DNA of 64,000 bases from Planctomycetota bacterium (GTDB taxonomy: Bacteria > Planctomycetota > Planctomycetia > Pirellulales > Pirellulaceae), in the NCBI GenBank assembly GCA_026692905.1, contig JAPLNL010000011.1:62001-126000 (forward strand), read 5' to 3'. The notes under the pieces are model-generated. The model worked only from the letters and a program-made list of their open reading frames with translations, was not told the origin of the DNA and did no database searches. This document shows, in pieces, positions 16,846-26,846 of the stretch. Positions within the stretch are counted from its first letter, which is position 1. Each line of letters begins with the position of its first letter. Made by a program: the position numbers and the translations under genes.

Positions 16846-19560
16846 CTATAGCGTTTTGCTCTTAGCCTCTGGAGTTAACTCAGACGCGGGAACCATCTTG
16901 GCGACTTTATCGTCGGACTTCAAAAGTGCCGTATCTAGTTCTATCTCGCGGCCCACGCTTTCGTGTTCGATCGAATGCTGCAGATACTGAACCGCTTCGT
17001 CGATCGTGTCCGCTTGCATGAGCAAGAACTCACCCTTACGAATCAGCTTCAGAGCTCGATCGACCGCGTTTTGCCAGCCTTGCATTTCGTGAATTTCCTT
17101 CACGCGTTTGCCACCATCCATTCCTTGCTTGAATAACGACATGATCTCGCCAGGCTGTCGCCCTCGCAGATACTGGTCTTCATACAAAATAATCCGATCG
17201 AAATGGTCAGCCAGGATTTCACCTTGGCGAATCATGTCGACATCTCGTCGATCTCCAGCCGCCGAATAGATTACCGTTCGGCTTGGGTGCGGGAATTGAT
17301 CGAGTGTTTCCGCGATAGCAAGAAGCGAGGATTGGTTGTGACCGTAATCGACAACGACAGTCGCACCATGGATTTCCATCAAGTTAAAACGGCCCGGAAC
17401 CTTGTCCATGTGCGACGAGAAGGACTCCAGCCCAAGCCGAATCTGCTCACATGGCATTCCAAGAGCCCAGCAAGCGCCGGCAGCAGCCAAAACGTTTTCC
17501 ACTTGGAACCCAATCCGGCCGTTGTGAGTCAACGGAATGCGATCCAACGATAGCAGGACAAAATCGGTGTCCCCTTCGGCGAGTATAACAGCGTTATCCC
17601 GAACAAATGCTCCGCGTCCGCCCTTGGCGCGGTGAGCCGAAAGAACAGGATCATTGCCATCCAGAGCAAAGAAGACGACACTACCTTTGCATTTTTCCGC
17701 CATCTCGGCGGTGAGAGGATCGTTGGCTTTCAGAACCCCGTAACCATTCTTGTGAACCGCTTCAATGATGCAACGCTTCACTCTCGCAAGTTGTTCAATT
17801 GTCTCGATATCTGCAAGCCCCAGGTGATCCCCTTCACCGATGTTGGTCACAACACCAACATCGCACATATCAAAACCGAGACCCTCGCGAAGAATGCCAC
17901 CACGGGCTGTTTCCAACACGGCGGCCTCTACCGATGGGTTCATCAGGACTGATCGAGCGCTCTGCGGACCGCTGCAATCACCCGAGTCGATGCGTCGACC
18001 TGCGATGTATATTCCATCGGTGCAAGTCATCCCAACCTTTTTGCCTGTGCACGCAACCAGGTGTGCAATCAATCGAGTTGTTGTTGTTTTTCCGTTCACG
18101 CCTGTGACGCTAACGATAGGCACTCGACCGTTGTTGTTCGAAGGATACATCATATCGATGATCGCTTGCCCAACAGGTCTCGGTGTTCCAGAGGAAGGTT
18201 CGATGTGCATACGCAAGCCAGGTCCGGCGTTGACTTCCACGATCACTCCGCGCTGGCCCTGGAGCGGCTGCGTAATGTCCTGAGCAACAACGTCGACGCC
18301 TGCGATGTCCAATCCAATGACTCGGGCCGCTTCTACGCATTGACGAGCAACATCCGGGTGGACGAGATCGGTAACGTCAGCAGCCGTTCCGCCGGTACTC
18401 AGATTCGCATTGCGTCGAATCAGGACCTTCTTGTTGAGCGGCGCGATGGTGTCTGGCGTAAGTCCTTGCTCGAGCAAAACTCCCAACGCAACCGCGTCGA
18501 TTTTGATTTTGCTCAGCGAAGTGCTGTGTCCATCGCTGCGACGTGGATCTAGATTCACAATGTCGATCAGATGCTGAACTGTAGACTGGCCATCGCCGAT
18601 CACATGTGCTGGCTCGCGACGTGCCGCGGCCACCATCTTGCCACCGATGACGAGTACGCGATAGTCGTCGCCGGGTGCATGGCGTTCGCAAATGATCGAA
18701 CTACCTTCTTCGCGAGCAGCAAGGTATGCGGCTTCGACTTGTTGTCGATCTTGAAGATTCGTAGCAACTCCTCTTCCGTGGTTGCCATACTGAGGCTTAA
18801 CAACAACAGGCAATCCGATTTCTTCGGCAGCTTCCCAAGCATCTTCAGCGCTCTCAACAGGACGACCTTCAGGAGTGGGAACTCCGATCGTTTTGAGCAA
18901 CATTCGAGTCAAGTCTTTATCCTGTGCGATCGACTCGGCAATGGCGCTCGTGCTGTCCGCTTCCGCTGTGCAAATTCGTCGTTGAAGATGGCCATGTCCG
19001 AGTTGAACTAGACTTCCCTCATTCAAACGTCGCCAAGGAATACTGCGAGCTCGGGCCGCTTCGACAATAGCCTTGGTGCTTGGCCCTAAGCAAACGTCGT
19101 AACCGTACTCCTTGAGCTTTTCCACTTCTGCGTTCACGTCGAAGGGAGTGTCATGAACAGCAGCGAGGATCAGTTCGAAGGCTTTTTCAATGCAAGCCAG
19201 CCCAAGCTTCTCTTCTTTGAAAGCGATGGCGACTTTGTAGATTCCGTCCGTATTGGTCTCGCGAGCTCGGCCATAGCCGACCGGAGTTCCAGCCAGCGAC
19301 TGAAGCTCCAACGAAACGTGCTCAAGAATATGGGCCATGTACGTCCCGCGTCGAAGTCGCACAAAGAATCCACCGCGTTCGCCAACGCTGCAGCGATGTT
19401 CGACCATTGTTGGCAACCATGCCATGAGTCGTTCGTTAAATCCCGGAATCATTTCCGAAGAAGTATCCTTGAGTTCTTCTAGGTCTACCCAAGCTTCGAG
19501 CACTGGGAAATTCGCCCAGATGTTCGGACCTCGGAGTTTGTTTACCTTGAGAATCTGCAT
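16846..19560 (-). CDS. cphA: Cyanophycin synthetase
   Basis: ATP-dependent synthesis of the storage polymer multi-L-arginyl-poly-L-aspartate. At 904 residues it has the usual CphA length and order. An N-terminal domain (1-~160, with AHILEHVSLELQSLAG) comes first, then an ATP-grasp domain (~215-480, with VVVKPQYGNHGRGVATNL and VEVNAGPGLRMH). A Mur-ligase-like domain follows (~485-880), with P-loop GVNGKTTTTRLIAH near 487-500 and VVDYGHNQSSLLAI. All ligase motifs look intact. No cyanophycinase (cphB) or arginine/aspartate catabolic gene is adjacent, so polymer breakdown must be encoded elsewhere. A relative acting on other substrates cannot be excluded. Confidence 0.93.
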   Translation of the reverse strand: MQILKVNKLRGPNIWANFPVLEAWVDLEELKDTSSEMIPGFNERLMAWLPTMVEHRCSVGERGGFFVRLRRGTYMAHILEHVSLELQSLAGTPVGYGRARETNTDGIYKVAIAFKEEKLGLACIEKAFELILAAVHDTPFDVNAEVEKLKEYGYDVCLGPSTKAIVEAARARSIPWRRLNEGSLVQLGHGHLQRRICTAEADSTSAIAESIAQDKDLTRMLLKTIGVPTPEGRPVESAEDAWEAAEEIGLPVVVKPQYGNHGRGVATNLQDRQQVEAAYLAAREEGSSIICERHAPGDDYRVLVIGGKMVAAARREPAHVIGDGQSTVQHLIDIVNLDPRRSDGHSTSLSKIKIDAVALGVLLEQGLTPDTIAPLNKKVLIRRNANLSTGGTAADVTDLVHPDVARQCVEAARVIGLDIAGVDVVAQDITQPLQGQRGVIVEVNAGPGLRMHIEPSSGTPRPVGQAIIDMMYPSNNNGRVPIVSVTGVNGKTTTTRLIAHLVACTGKKVGMTCTDGIYIAGRRIDSGDCSGPQSARSVLMNPSVEAAVLETARGGILREGLGFDMCDVGVVTNIGEGDHLGLADIETIEQLARVKRCIIEAVHKNGYGVLKANDPLTAEMAEKCKGSVVFFALDGNDPVLSAHRAKGGRGAFVRDNAVILAEGDTDFVLLSLDRIPLTHNGRIGFQVENVLAAAGACWALGMPCEQIRLGLESFSSHMDKVPGRFNLMEIHGATVVVDYGHNQSSLLAIAETLDQFPHPSRTVIYSAAGDRRDVDMIRQGEILADHFDRIILYEDQYLRGRQPGEIMSLFKQGMDGGKRVKEIHEMQGWQNAVDRALKLIRKGEFLLMQADTIDEAVQYLQHSIEHESVGREIELDTALLKSDDKVAKMVPASELTPEAKSKTL

Positions 19561-20155
19561 GACTTCCTCTGTTTACTTTAGTTGTTGTTTGGAGAGAACC
19601 TTTGCTAGCACTCTATTGTGTTTCGAACGAGACTCAGGCGATACAGCCTATAGCCCAGTTTTTCAAATCCCACGATTTGACTGGCTGATCCACGATCGAA
19701 GCGAGCTCAAGTGCTTGCGGTCTGAGCCGGATAACGTTGCAAACCGCGGGCCAAGGGCATTTTGTTTGGTATTGATCTCTAATTCCATTGGAAAAATCGC
19801 AAAAGGTGGTCTTGGCCGACTCTCGGTTTGCAAAGGACTGACATCGTTTCGACGGCAAGCCACATTCACAATGATGTCAATTCATTTGGCCTCCAGGACA
19901 ACAAGATCAATCTGTCGGTCAGCTGGCCTGATAACATGACAATACAATCGCATTTGTCGCCATAACCCAAAAACTTCGTCCAACGATAATTGGTATGGAA
20001 GAAAAAACGGCCTTTTTTCCAGACTCCGACGTAACACTATCCTGAATACTCGTTTCCCACGAATACGTTCATTCCGAAACTCATATCCGCCCTTCGCCGC
20101 AAGATTTTGTTGATTGAAAACGACGACGAGCACCTTGGCCCCAAAAGGGAGCAAA
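19561..20155. other. Gene-free region upstream of the tRNA-Leu/rpsL locus
   Basis: About 600 bases with no convincing gene, hairpin or repeat. It should hold the cphA promoter on one side. Frames seen here are short and lack ribosome sites. Confidence 0.45.
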
Positions 20156-20320
20156 ATGTCTGAATTAAATGGCCAAGCTAGTCGAAACACGACTGTGTCG
20201 CACAACTCTGGGAAAGCTACCATTCCTTGGGCCACCTTGGGAAAACGAAACCAATTGTCTCGGCTGAAATGGTGCCGGGAGGAATTTGGAGGAAAAACCG
20301 CGGTTGGACTTGTCCGATAG
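20156..20320 (+). CDS. Possible small basic protein
   Basis: A 54-residue frame (begins MSELNGQASRN) is preceded by a good ribosome site (aaagggagc, 6-8 bases before the ATG). It is basic in its second half (GKRNQLSRLKWCREEFGGK). It has no signal peptide or known motif. The upstream site is the main support, and the frame could be chance. Confidence 0.35.
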   Translation: MSELNGQASRNTTVSHNSGKATIPWATLGKRNQLSRLKWCREEFGGKTAVGLVR

Positions 20321-20377
20321 TACTGGTCAGCATTAAACTCATCCTCCCAAATTCATCGTCATGCGGTTGATACACTT

Positions 20378-20462
20378 GCCAAAGTGGCGGAATCGGCAGA
20401 CGCGCTGGACTCAAAATCCAGTGTCCTTAACAGACGTGTGGGTTCGATTCCCACCTTTGGTA
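20378..20462 (+). tRNA. tRNA-Leu (anticodon CAA)
   Basis: Complete class II tRNA. The acceptor gccaaag pairs with ctttggt (20455-20461; G-U at the first pair). The anticodon stem ctgga/tccag flanks the loop ctcaaaa with anticodon CAA at 20412-20414. A long variable arm (tgtccttaacagacgt) and the T-arm gtggg-ttcgatt-cccac follow. CCA is not encoded. It reads UUG codons and lies about 80 bases before rpsL. Confidence 0.93.
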
Positions 20463-20541
20463 CTGCTCAAATGACGATGGTTTTGGAATTTGGTACTTCC
20501 TCAATGTAATTCACTCAGTTCGCAAGGCGACTGCCGTCCGT

Positions 20542-20910
20542 ATGCCAACCATCAATCAATTGGTTCGAAAAAACCGCGTTGTTCAACACAAGACAACGAA
20601 AAGCCCTGTTCTTGAGCAATGTCCACAAAAGCAAGGTGTTTGCTTGTTGGTCAGGACAATGACTCCAAAGAAGCCTAATTCTGCACTTCGCAAAATCACC
20701 CGGGTTCGCCTGAGCAACGGCAAGGAAGTCACTGTTTACATTCCAGGCGAAGGCCACAATTTGCAAGAACACTCGATCGTGCTCGTGCGCGGTGGTCGTG
20801 TTCGCGATTTGCCAGGAGTGCGTTACCAAGTCGTCCGCGGAAGCCGAGATACTCTCGGAGTTGTCGGCCGCAAGCAATCTCGCAGCCGCTATGGCGCGAA
20901 AAAGGCTTAA
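20542..20910 (+). CDS. rpsL: 30S ribosomal protein S12
   Basis: Decoding-centre protein of the small subunit, 122 residues. Conserved blocks [50 protein letters not shown] and [16 protein letters not shown] are present. Lys in TPKKPNS is the wild-type residue at the streptomycin-critical site. The region just before it, [13 protein letters not shown], departs slightly from the common CTRVYTTTPKK. It is followed by rpsG after 50 bases. The usual companions fusA and tuf do not follow. Confidence 0.97.
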   Translation: MPTINQLVRKNRVVQHKTTKSPVLEQCPQKQGVCLLVRTMTPKKPNSALRKITRVRLSNGKEVTVYIPGEGHNLQEHSIVLVRGGRVRDLPGVRYQVVRGSRDTLGVVGRKQSRSRYGAKKA

Positions 20911-20960
20911 TCCTTATCCAGTATCTCCAGCTTCCTTGTAGACTAACTTAGAATATACCT

Positions 20961-21431
20961 ATGGGCAAAATTACCGCTTCTCGCACCAGCCTGCGACCTG
21001 ACCCTCGATTCAATTCCTTGCTCGCATCCAAGTTTATTAACTGCTTGATGTACGACGGGAAGAAAACGACCGCCCAAGGCGTGTTTTACAGCGCTCTCGA
21101 TGAAATAGCCGAAAAGATCAAGGATCGGCCATCGATTGAAGTTTTCGAGCAAGCGATCGAAAACGTAAAGCCATACATCGAAGTTCGCTCCAAGCGAGTT
21201 GGTGGTGCTTCCTACCAAGTTCCAATGCAAGTGAACAAGAACCGCCAGCAAAGTTTGGCGTTTCGCTGGGTACTAGGCGCAGTTCGGGACAAAAAGGGCC
21301 GAGCGACTCACCAAAAACTTGCTGACGAACTGATGGCCGCTTACCGCAAAGAAGGTACAGCGATTACCAAACGAGAAAACACTCATCGTATGGCAGACGC
21401 AAACAAAGCATTCGCTCACTTCGCTTGGTAG
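20961..21431 (+). CDS. rpsG: 30S ribosomal protein S7
   Basis: Small-subunit head assembly protein that binds 16S rRNA, 156 residues. Typical blocks are [52 protein letters not shown] and [20 protein letters not shown]. It is the last gene of a two-gene rpsL-rpsG unit and is closed by a strong terminator, so the str operon is truncated here relative to most bacteria. Confidence 0.97.
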   Translation: MGKITASRTSLRPDPRFNSLLASKFINCLMYDGKKTTAQGVFYSALDEIAEKIKDRPSIEVFEQAIENVKPYIEVRSKRVGGASYQVPMQVNKNRQQSLAFRWVLGAVRDKKGRATHQKLADELMAAYRKEGTAITKRENTHRMADANKAFAHFAW

Positions 21432-21454
21432 TTTCTCACGGAACCTCCGACTCA

Positions 21455-21488
21455 TCAAAAGCCCGCTTGTTGCAAGCGGGCTTTTTTT
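21455..21488 (+). terminator. Terminator after rpsG
   Basis: The stem aaaagcccgcttg / caagcgggctttt with a 3-base loop is followed by a T run (21457-21488). Confidence 0.9.
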
Positions 21489-21585
21489 ATGCGCTAGCTG
21501 TGGTTGACGCGGCTCCTCGATTTCTGATATCGGTTCCTTGCGTTCCGAAAATCTCATTCTCGAAGCTCTCGCAAACCCAACACAA

Positions 21586-22443
21586 ATGGTCACCATTTCC
21601 CCTCCAGTCTCTGCCAACACGTCCAAATCGGAACGCAACCAGAGGTTCCTAAGATCCTTCACGAAAGTCCTCAAACGGACCGTTCCTCCGCTTCTCGCTC
21701 TCTATTTCATCCCCTGGATTTTCTTGACCTACTTGGCCATGGGATTTGCGGATGTGCTTCGCAACAGACCAAGAACCATCAGGACAATGGATCGATACTT
21801 TGCAGGCAACGGCGTATTCACTTGGTTGCTGTCTCCCTTTAACCTACTCATGGACCTGTTCTGCTTACCCTACTGGAATCGCGGAATCTATCGTTTGCAA
21901 GACTTGCCCGAGGGCTACCGATCCGAGATTCAAACGCTGATCGATGCTGCCGCAGATCGCAATCTTGTCGGTCTCCTCGAATCCAAAATGCAAGAGAAGA
22001 AACGGGGCATGATCTTCTTCAAGTGGTATGGCACCAACATTTCTGGCTCTGTCGAAATGCCAGAATACCACCAGCCATTCAAGTATATCCGAACCATTGG
22101 CGTTTCGATTTTCAACAAAAGACAATCCACCGGTGAGCACTTCGGACCTTTGCGTGTGACTCTGCGAGTTTTGTACAACATCAACGATATCGACAATAAG
22201 AACGTCTATATCAAGGTTGGGGACAAGACTCACTATTGGCAGGAAAACAAACTCTTCATATTCGATGACACACTGCAACACCAATCGTGCAATGAGTCCG
22301 ATGCGATGCGATACTGTCTCTTCGTAGACATACTCCGCCCGTCACCATTCCCTTGGTTGATGAGCGGCGTCTTGACCGGTATTCGATTGATGATGGCTCC
22401 GCTGCGAGCGATTTTCTACAAGCACTGGACAGTGATCAAGTAA
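21586..22443 (+). CDS. Aspartyl/asparaginyl beta-hydroxylase-like membrane protein
   Basis: A 285-residue protein with one membrane segment near residues 34-54 (PPLLALYFIPWIFLTYLAMG). Its C-terminal domain resembles the 2-oxoglutarate/iron AspH family (PF05118). Matching blocks are GEHFGPLRVTLR (H185), VGDKTHYWQENKLFIFDDT (212-229) and LQHQS (H232), then FVDILRP. In characterised AspH the first iron ligand is the His of the HLGL motif. Here the equivalent segment reads RVLYNIN, with no His, while the second-ligand His (H232) is kept. The protein may therefore be inactive or use a different metal site. I chose ATG 21586; a TTG at 21538 is the alternative. Confidence 0.7.
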   Translation: MVTISPPVSANTSKSERNQRFLRSFTKVLKRTVPPLLALYFIPWIFLTYLAMGFADVLRNRPRTIRTMDRYFAGNGVFTWLLSPFNLLMDLFCLPYWNRGIYRLQDLPEGYRSEIQTLIDAAADRNLVGLLESKMQEKKRGMIFFKWYGTNISGSVEMPEYHQPFKYIRTIGVSIFNKRQSTGEHFGPLRVTLRVLYNINDIDNKNVYIKVGDKTHYWQENKLFIFDDTLQHQSCNESDAMRYCLFVDILRPSPFPWLMSGVLTGIRLMMAPLRAIFYKHWTVIK

Positions 22444-22597
22444 GGTCCTACCGAACTTAGCCGGGGAAGCCCAGGCCTAACGCCCGTCATCGCCTGAGCG
22501 AACTTGGGCCCGGCGAACTCGTGCCCAACGTTCGCAACATGCTTGGTGTGCTAAGAACCAACTCATGTGCAGACTCGGGAAGGATGGCGCTTGAACA

Positions 22598-23614
22598 CTA
22601 TTTACCAAGCTCCGGCCGCAACAGCCGATTGTAGGGCTCCTTAGATTGATTCTCTGGCGTAGCCACATACTCGCCTGTCGAGATCACCGGCTCTACTGGT
22701 TCTTTACGCACATGCTTGGCCAACGCCAAAACCGATTGCCGACCCATTTCAAATGGGTCTTGCAGGACAATGCCAGCCACCGTGTTTTCGCTCATGCCTC
22801 GGATCATCGTGTCGCTCGAGTCGAAGCCTACGAATTTGACTTTGCCGGCCAGCCCCGTTTGGGTGAGCGCCTCAAGCGTACCGTTGCAGTTCGGCTCGCA
22901 GACAGCAAAAATCCCCGTCACTTGATCTCGGTATTTGTTAAGTACTTGGGTCGCTTTGGCGAATGCCTCCTCGGTTTTGGTACCTGCATACTGATCTGAT
23001 GAGAGAACTTCGATTCCCTTTTCTTCTGCCATGGCTTCTAAGAATCCAACCTCGCGTTGCTCGGTGCTTTCGCTACCTGGGTTGTAACGGAGCATAATGA
23101 CTTTGCCTTGATGTCCGATCGCTTCGGCCAAGCATTTTCCGGCCAAGATACCACCGCGATGGTTATCGGTTGCAACATAGCTCACGATCTTGGGTCCCTT
23201 GCCCAGCCCGCTGTCGAAAATGACGACCGGGATATTTTCCGAGTCGGCTTCTGAAACAACATCCACGAGGGATTGCGAGTGATTTGGAGCCAAGACAATG
23301 CCGTCGACTCGGTTGGTAATGAAACTCTTTACGACCGCAATTTGACCAGATGTGTCTGCCTCCGTTTCCGGACCTTTCCAAATTACTTCCACGCCACCGG
23401 CTTCCTTGGCGCCCGCTTCGGCACCAGCGTGCACCGATCGCCAGAATTGGTGGCTAGTTCCCTTTGGAATGACGGCAAACCGAAGCTTGCCCGTCTTTGC
23501 GCTAGGACCTGAAACGCTTACGCCCGTTGGGGTCGAGTCGCAGCCGGTAAATGCGCATAGCGAAATGCAAAATAGGAATACGAATCCTCGGGCAGCATGG
23601 GAGAGATGCAGCAT
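22598..23614 (-). CDS. Sugar-type ABC substrate-binding lipoprotein
   Basis: A 338-residue periplasmic binding protein of the RbsB/PBP1 class (peripla_BP_4). The signal peptide ends in lipobox AFTGC with Cys25. Two alpha/beta lobes follow: the first strand reads RFAVIPKGTSHQFWRSVHAG, then VDGIVLAPNHSQSLV, PVVIFDSGLG, YVATDNHRGGILAG and KVIMLRYNPGSESTEQRE. It likely binds a sugar or autoinducer-2-like ligand. No permease or ATPase gene is adjacent, so it is an orphan binding protein that must pair with a transporter encoded elsewhere or act as a sensor. Confidence 0.87.
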   Translation of the reverse strand: MLHLSHAARGFVFLFCISLCAFTGCDSTPTGVSVSGPSAKTGKLRFAVIPKGTSHQFWRSVHAGAEAGAKEAGGVEVIWKGPETEADTSGQIAVVKSFITNRVDGIVLAPNHSQSLVDVVSEADSENIPVVIFDSGLGKGPKIVSYVATDNHRGGILAGKCLAEAIGHQGKVIMLRYNPGSESTEQREVGFLEAMAEEKGIEVLSSDQYAGTKTEEAFAKATQVLNKYRDQVTGIFAVCEPNCNGTLEALTQTGLAGKVKFVGFDSSDTMIRGMSENTVAGIVLQDPFEMGRQSVLALAKHVRKEPVEPVISTGEYVATPENQSKEPYNRLLRPELGK

Positions 23615-23636
23615 GAATAGTACCTTTTCATTTTGA

Positions 23637-23672
23637 TTTAAAAAAGGCGGCGTTGATGACGCCGCCTTGGTG
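23637..23672 (-). terminator. Terminator downstream of the M16 peptidase gene
   Basis: The inverted repeat aaggcggcg / cgccgcctt is followed, on the minus strand, by TTTTTT. It separates the M16 gene from the binding-protein gene. Confidence 0.8.
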
Positions 23673-23800
23673 GTAAGGCCCCATTTGGGTCACTCTTGAC
23701 GTGAGTGACTAGTCACCGGACGGCTTGCGCCGTTACGCTAACACAAGAGAGTAACGGCTAGAGCAACAATTGGGACAATTGTGCGACACTCGACGCAAAG

Positions 23801-26548
23801 CTACTTGATATCGCCAGCTCGGATGATAACAAGTTTTTTTGGATCGATAAGCTTTTGGAAGGCTTCTCGAACATCCTCGGCTTTCAAATTTGCGATTCGG
23901 GTTTCCTTTTCAGCGGTAAACGCAAAGGTTCGTCCCAAATTCAAATTCGAAGTGAGCTGACCCGCGATGGCCTGGTCTTGCGATCTTGAGATCTTAAGCT
24001 GTTCCAGGAATGCTTTCTTGGAGTCAACCATTTCCTGTTCGGTTGGCCCGTCCTTGATAAATCGCTTGAGCTCTTCCATGGCGGCATCTTCGACCTTGTC
24101 GATGTTGACGGGGTTCGTGATCGCATTGATCGTAAACCTGGAGTCTGTTCCCCGCGAAGGGATGGTGATGGAGCTCGTAACACCATAGGAGAGCCCTTCT
24201 TTTTGACGGATTCGATCACCGAGTCGGGACGACAAGGTACCACCTCCAAGAATAAAGTTGCCGATTTGCAAAGGAATACTGCTTGGCGATTCGTCATTCA
24301 TCTGGAATGAAAGTCCCGCCAAGAAAACAGCGTTGGCTTTATCCGGTGTAACGATGTTGTCTTTGGAGCCGGCCACATCGGTTTTGGCCGTGCGCTCGAT
24401 GGACTGATACTTGGTATCGGATTTCCAGTTGTTGAGGATCTTTTCGATGGCAGGAACGACTGCTTGCGGATCGAAGTCGCCGACGATTCCGATCTCGACT
24501 GTTGCAGCTGAGAGCTGTTTGCTGTAGATGTCGACGACTTGGTCCAAGCTCACGTTTTTGACATCTTCGATGCTTTCCTTGGTCGTTGGAACGTATCTCA
24601 CGTCGCCCTTGGAATAGAGGGAGAGAGACCGCGCGAGTTGATTACCCGCGAGTGCAGCTGGGTCATTGAGCATCTCGGTCATACCAGATGTCGATCGAAG
24701 CTTCATCTGTTCGAAGTCATCGCTGCCGAAGGCTGGGCTGCGCAAGATTTCGCCAAGCAGTTCAATGCCAGGTACCAGCGAATCGCGTTTCGCAGTCACG
24801 GACAAGCTGAGTTGCCCAGCCGATCCGCCGCCACCGCCACCGCCGCGACCGCCACGTCCACGACCACCGCCACCACCGGCTGAAATTTGAACACCCAAGG
24901 CATCCATTTTTTCCTGCAAGGCTTGTCGATCCATCGTCTTTGTGCCCGACATCATCAACATTGGCAGCATACCAGCTGCAGTATTCATTCCTTTGAGAGA
25001 TTCTTCGTTACCGTAGTGGAGTGTCATGGAGAACGCGACCGTCTCGCCACGATTCTTCTTTGGAATCATCGCGACCTTGATGCCATCGACTTCCATGCGT
25101 TTGGTTCTGGTATCCAAGTTCTCTGGGGTTGGATCAAAGGATTCGCCAGCAGCACCTGCTGTTCCACCTTTGTAGTCTTTGACCACATCAGCAATGGATG
25201 CTACGGCTGGCACGGTGAGACGTTGTGGCGAGTCGGACGGAATAAACATCCCAACGGTCCGATTGTGCTTTTTGAAGTAGGTCTTTGCGACTCGACTGAC
25301 ATCGTCGACGGTCACAGCTGCGATTCTGTCTCGCTGCAAAAAGTACAATCGCCAGTCACCAAGCGAACTTGCGGAGCTAAGCAATTGCGACATCGTTTCG
25401 GCGTTCGAAATGATTTGTTCACTTCTTCGCTTCGAGCGAATTTTCGCCCGTTCGATCTCTTCTGATTTGAACGGTGTATTCTCAATTTCGTCGAGGGTCT
25501 TCAGCAACAGATCATGGACCTTGTCGAGTTTGCCTTCGGCGGGTTGAACTGAGAAAGAGAATAGGCCTGGATCATGTGAGTTGTCGGCAAATGCATTTGC
25601 CCGGGTTGCAAGTTTGGTTTCCACGAGGGTTTGCTCGAGGAGTCCAACCTTATCTTCGCCAAGAACGCTGGCCAAGATGGAAAGCGGAGCCCAGTCCGTG
25701 TGCGATGCGGCAGGAATGTGATATACGGCGTTGATAGCGCCTACGCTGCCAACGCGTCGAAGCACGACCGAACGCTCGCCATCTTGCGGCGGTTCTTCGG
25801 TATAGGTTGGGTCAAGTCGACGAGTGGGTTTGGGAATCGATCCGAGGTACTTCGTTATGAATCCCAGCGCCTTGGCTTCCTCGAACTTGCCCGTGACTAC
25901 GAGCACGACGTTATCCGGCTGGTAGTATTTACGATAGAAATCTTGCAAGTTATCGATGGGCACGCGTTCAATGTCGGAACGGTTGCCGATCGTGCTCTTG
26001 CCGTAATTATGCCATTCGTACGCAACAGCTTGGACGCGTTGCGAGAGAACACCTTGAGGGCTGTTTTCGCCTCGTTCGAATTCGTTACGAACTACGGTGA
26101 ACTCCGACATCAGGTCTTCGCGTTTGATGTAGCTATTGACCAACCGATCGCATTCCATATGGATCGCGAATTCCAAGTTCTCATCGTTGGCGGGCAACGT
26201 TTCGAAGTAGTTGGTTCGATCGACGTTGGTCGTGCCGTTGAAATTCGCTCCGTGATCTCGCAATGCTTTTGGTACCTCTGGAAACGTCGGCGTTCCTTTG
26301 AACACCAAGTGTTCGAGCAAGTGAGCCATCCCTGCTTCGCCGTAGCCCTCATGTCGCGAGCCTACGAGCACGGTCATATTGACGGTGATCGTCGGTCTGG
26401 AATTGTCAGGTAGCAAAAGGACTCGAGCACCATTGGAATATCGATACTCCGTGACACCCTCAACGGTGGTAACTTTTTCGAAGGCTTCGTTGGCTATAAG
26501 TGTGTTCGCCATGAAAAGCATCATGGCAAGGCCTAAGCGTTTACGCAT
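23801..26548 (-). CDS. Secreted M16-family zinc peptidase, two-domain
   Basis: A 915-residue periplasmic protease of the pitrilysin/insulinase family. I chose ATG 26548 because it begins a signal peptide (MRKRLGLAMMLFMANTLIAN) with a GGAG ribosome site; the frame continues upstream but is non-signal-like. The active inverted zinc motif HLLEH is at residues 76-80, followed by LVFKGT. The N-terminal half (~30-430) is catalytic, and the C-terminal half (~480-900) is the inactive M16 repeat. A low-complexity Gly/Arg linker (GGGGGRGRGGRG and GGGGGGG) sits near residue 590-610 at the start of the second half. Peptides are the probable substrate. Confidence 0.9.
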   Translation of the reverse strand: MRKRLGLAMMLFMANTLIANEAFEKVTTVEGVTEYRYSNGARVLLLPDNSRPTITVNMTVLVGSRHEGYGEAGMAHLLEHLVFKGTPTFPEVPKALRDHGANFNGTTNVDRTNYFETLPANDENLEFAIHMECDRLVNSYIKREDLMSEFTVVRNEFERGENSPQGVLSQRVQAVAYEWHNYGKSTIGNRSDIERVPIDNLQDFYRKYYQPDNVVLVVTGKFEEAKALGFITKYLGSIPKPTRRLDPTYTEEPPQDGERSVVLRRVGSVGAINAVYHIPAASHTDWAPLSILASVLGEDKVGLLEQTLVETKLATRANAFADNSHDPGLFSFSVQPAEGKLDKVHDLLLKTLDEIENTPFKSEEIERAKIRSKRRSEQIISNAETMSQLLSSASSLGDWRLYFLQRDRIAAVTVDDVSRVAKTYFKKHNRTVGMFIPSDSPQRLTVPAVASIADVVKDYKGGTAGAAGESFDPTPENLDTRTKRMEVDGIKVAMIPKKNRGETVAFSMTLHYGNEESLKGMNTAAGMLPMLMMSGTKTMDRQALQEKMDALGVQISAGGGGGRGRGGRGGGGGGGSAGQLSLSVTAKRDSLVPGIELLGEILRSPAFGSDDFEQMKLRSTSGMTEMLNDPAALAGNQLARSLSLYSKGDVRYVPTTKESIEDVKNVSLDQVVDIYSKQLSAATVEIGIVGDFDPQAVVPAIEKILNNWKSDTKYQSIERTAKTDVAGSKDNIVTPDKANAVFLAGLSFQMNDESPSSIPLQIGNFILGGGTLSSRLGDRIRQKEGLSYGVTSSITIPSRGTDSRFTINAITNPVNIDKVEDAAMEELKRFIKDGPTEQEMVDSKKAFLEQLKISRSQDQAIAGQLTSNLNLGRTFAFTAEKETRIANLKAEDVREAFQKLIDPKKLVIIRAGDIK

Positions 26549-26846
26549 AAGGGGCTCCGGTAATAAATAAATGGAAAAATCGAGAAATTGGATCAGGATA
26601 AACGTATTGCAAATCGGATCGAGCGCAGAGAGAGCTGCATTCGCTTCGGGCAGAGCCACCAGTCTAACAATCCGATGGCCGCAATGTAGAGCAAAATGGC
26701 ATAGAGCCTGAAAATTGGCTGCCAATGGTAACCCGACGCGTAAGCGAGGAACTTGATTGCAAATCCAAGCTCGCCTAAGATGCCAACCTTCGATTCTTTA
26801 GCAATCGATAAACCAAGAAACCCCCATAGCTAGGTAGTGTGTCGGC

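Noticed and set aside
19882-20235. Minus-strand frame of 117 residues before the tRNA-Leu gene
   Set aside because: No ribosome site, odd composition, and it overlaps the better-supported small plus-strand frame; no recognisable motif.
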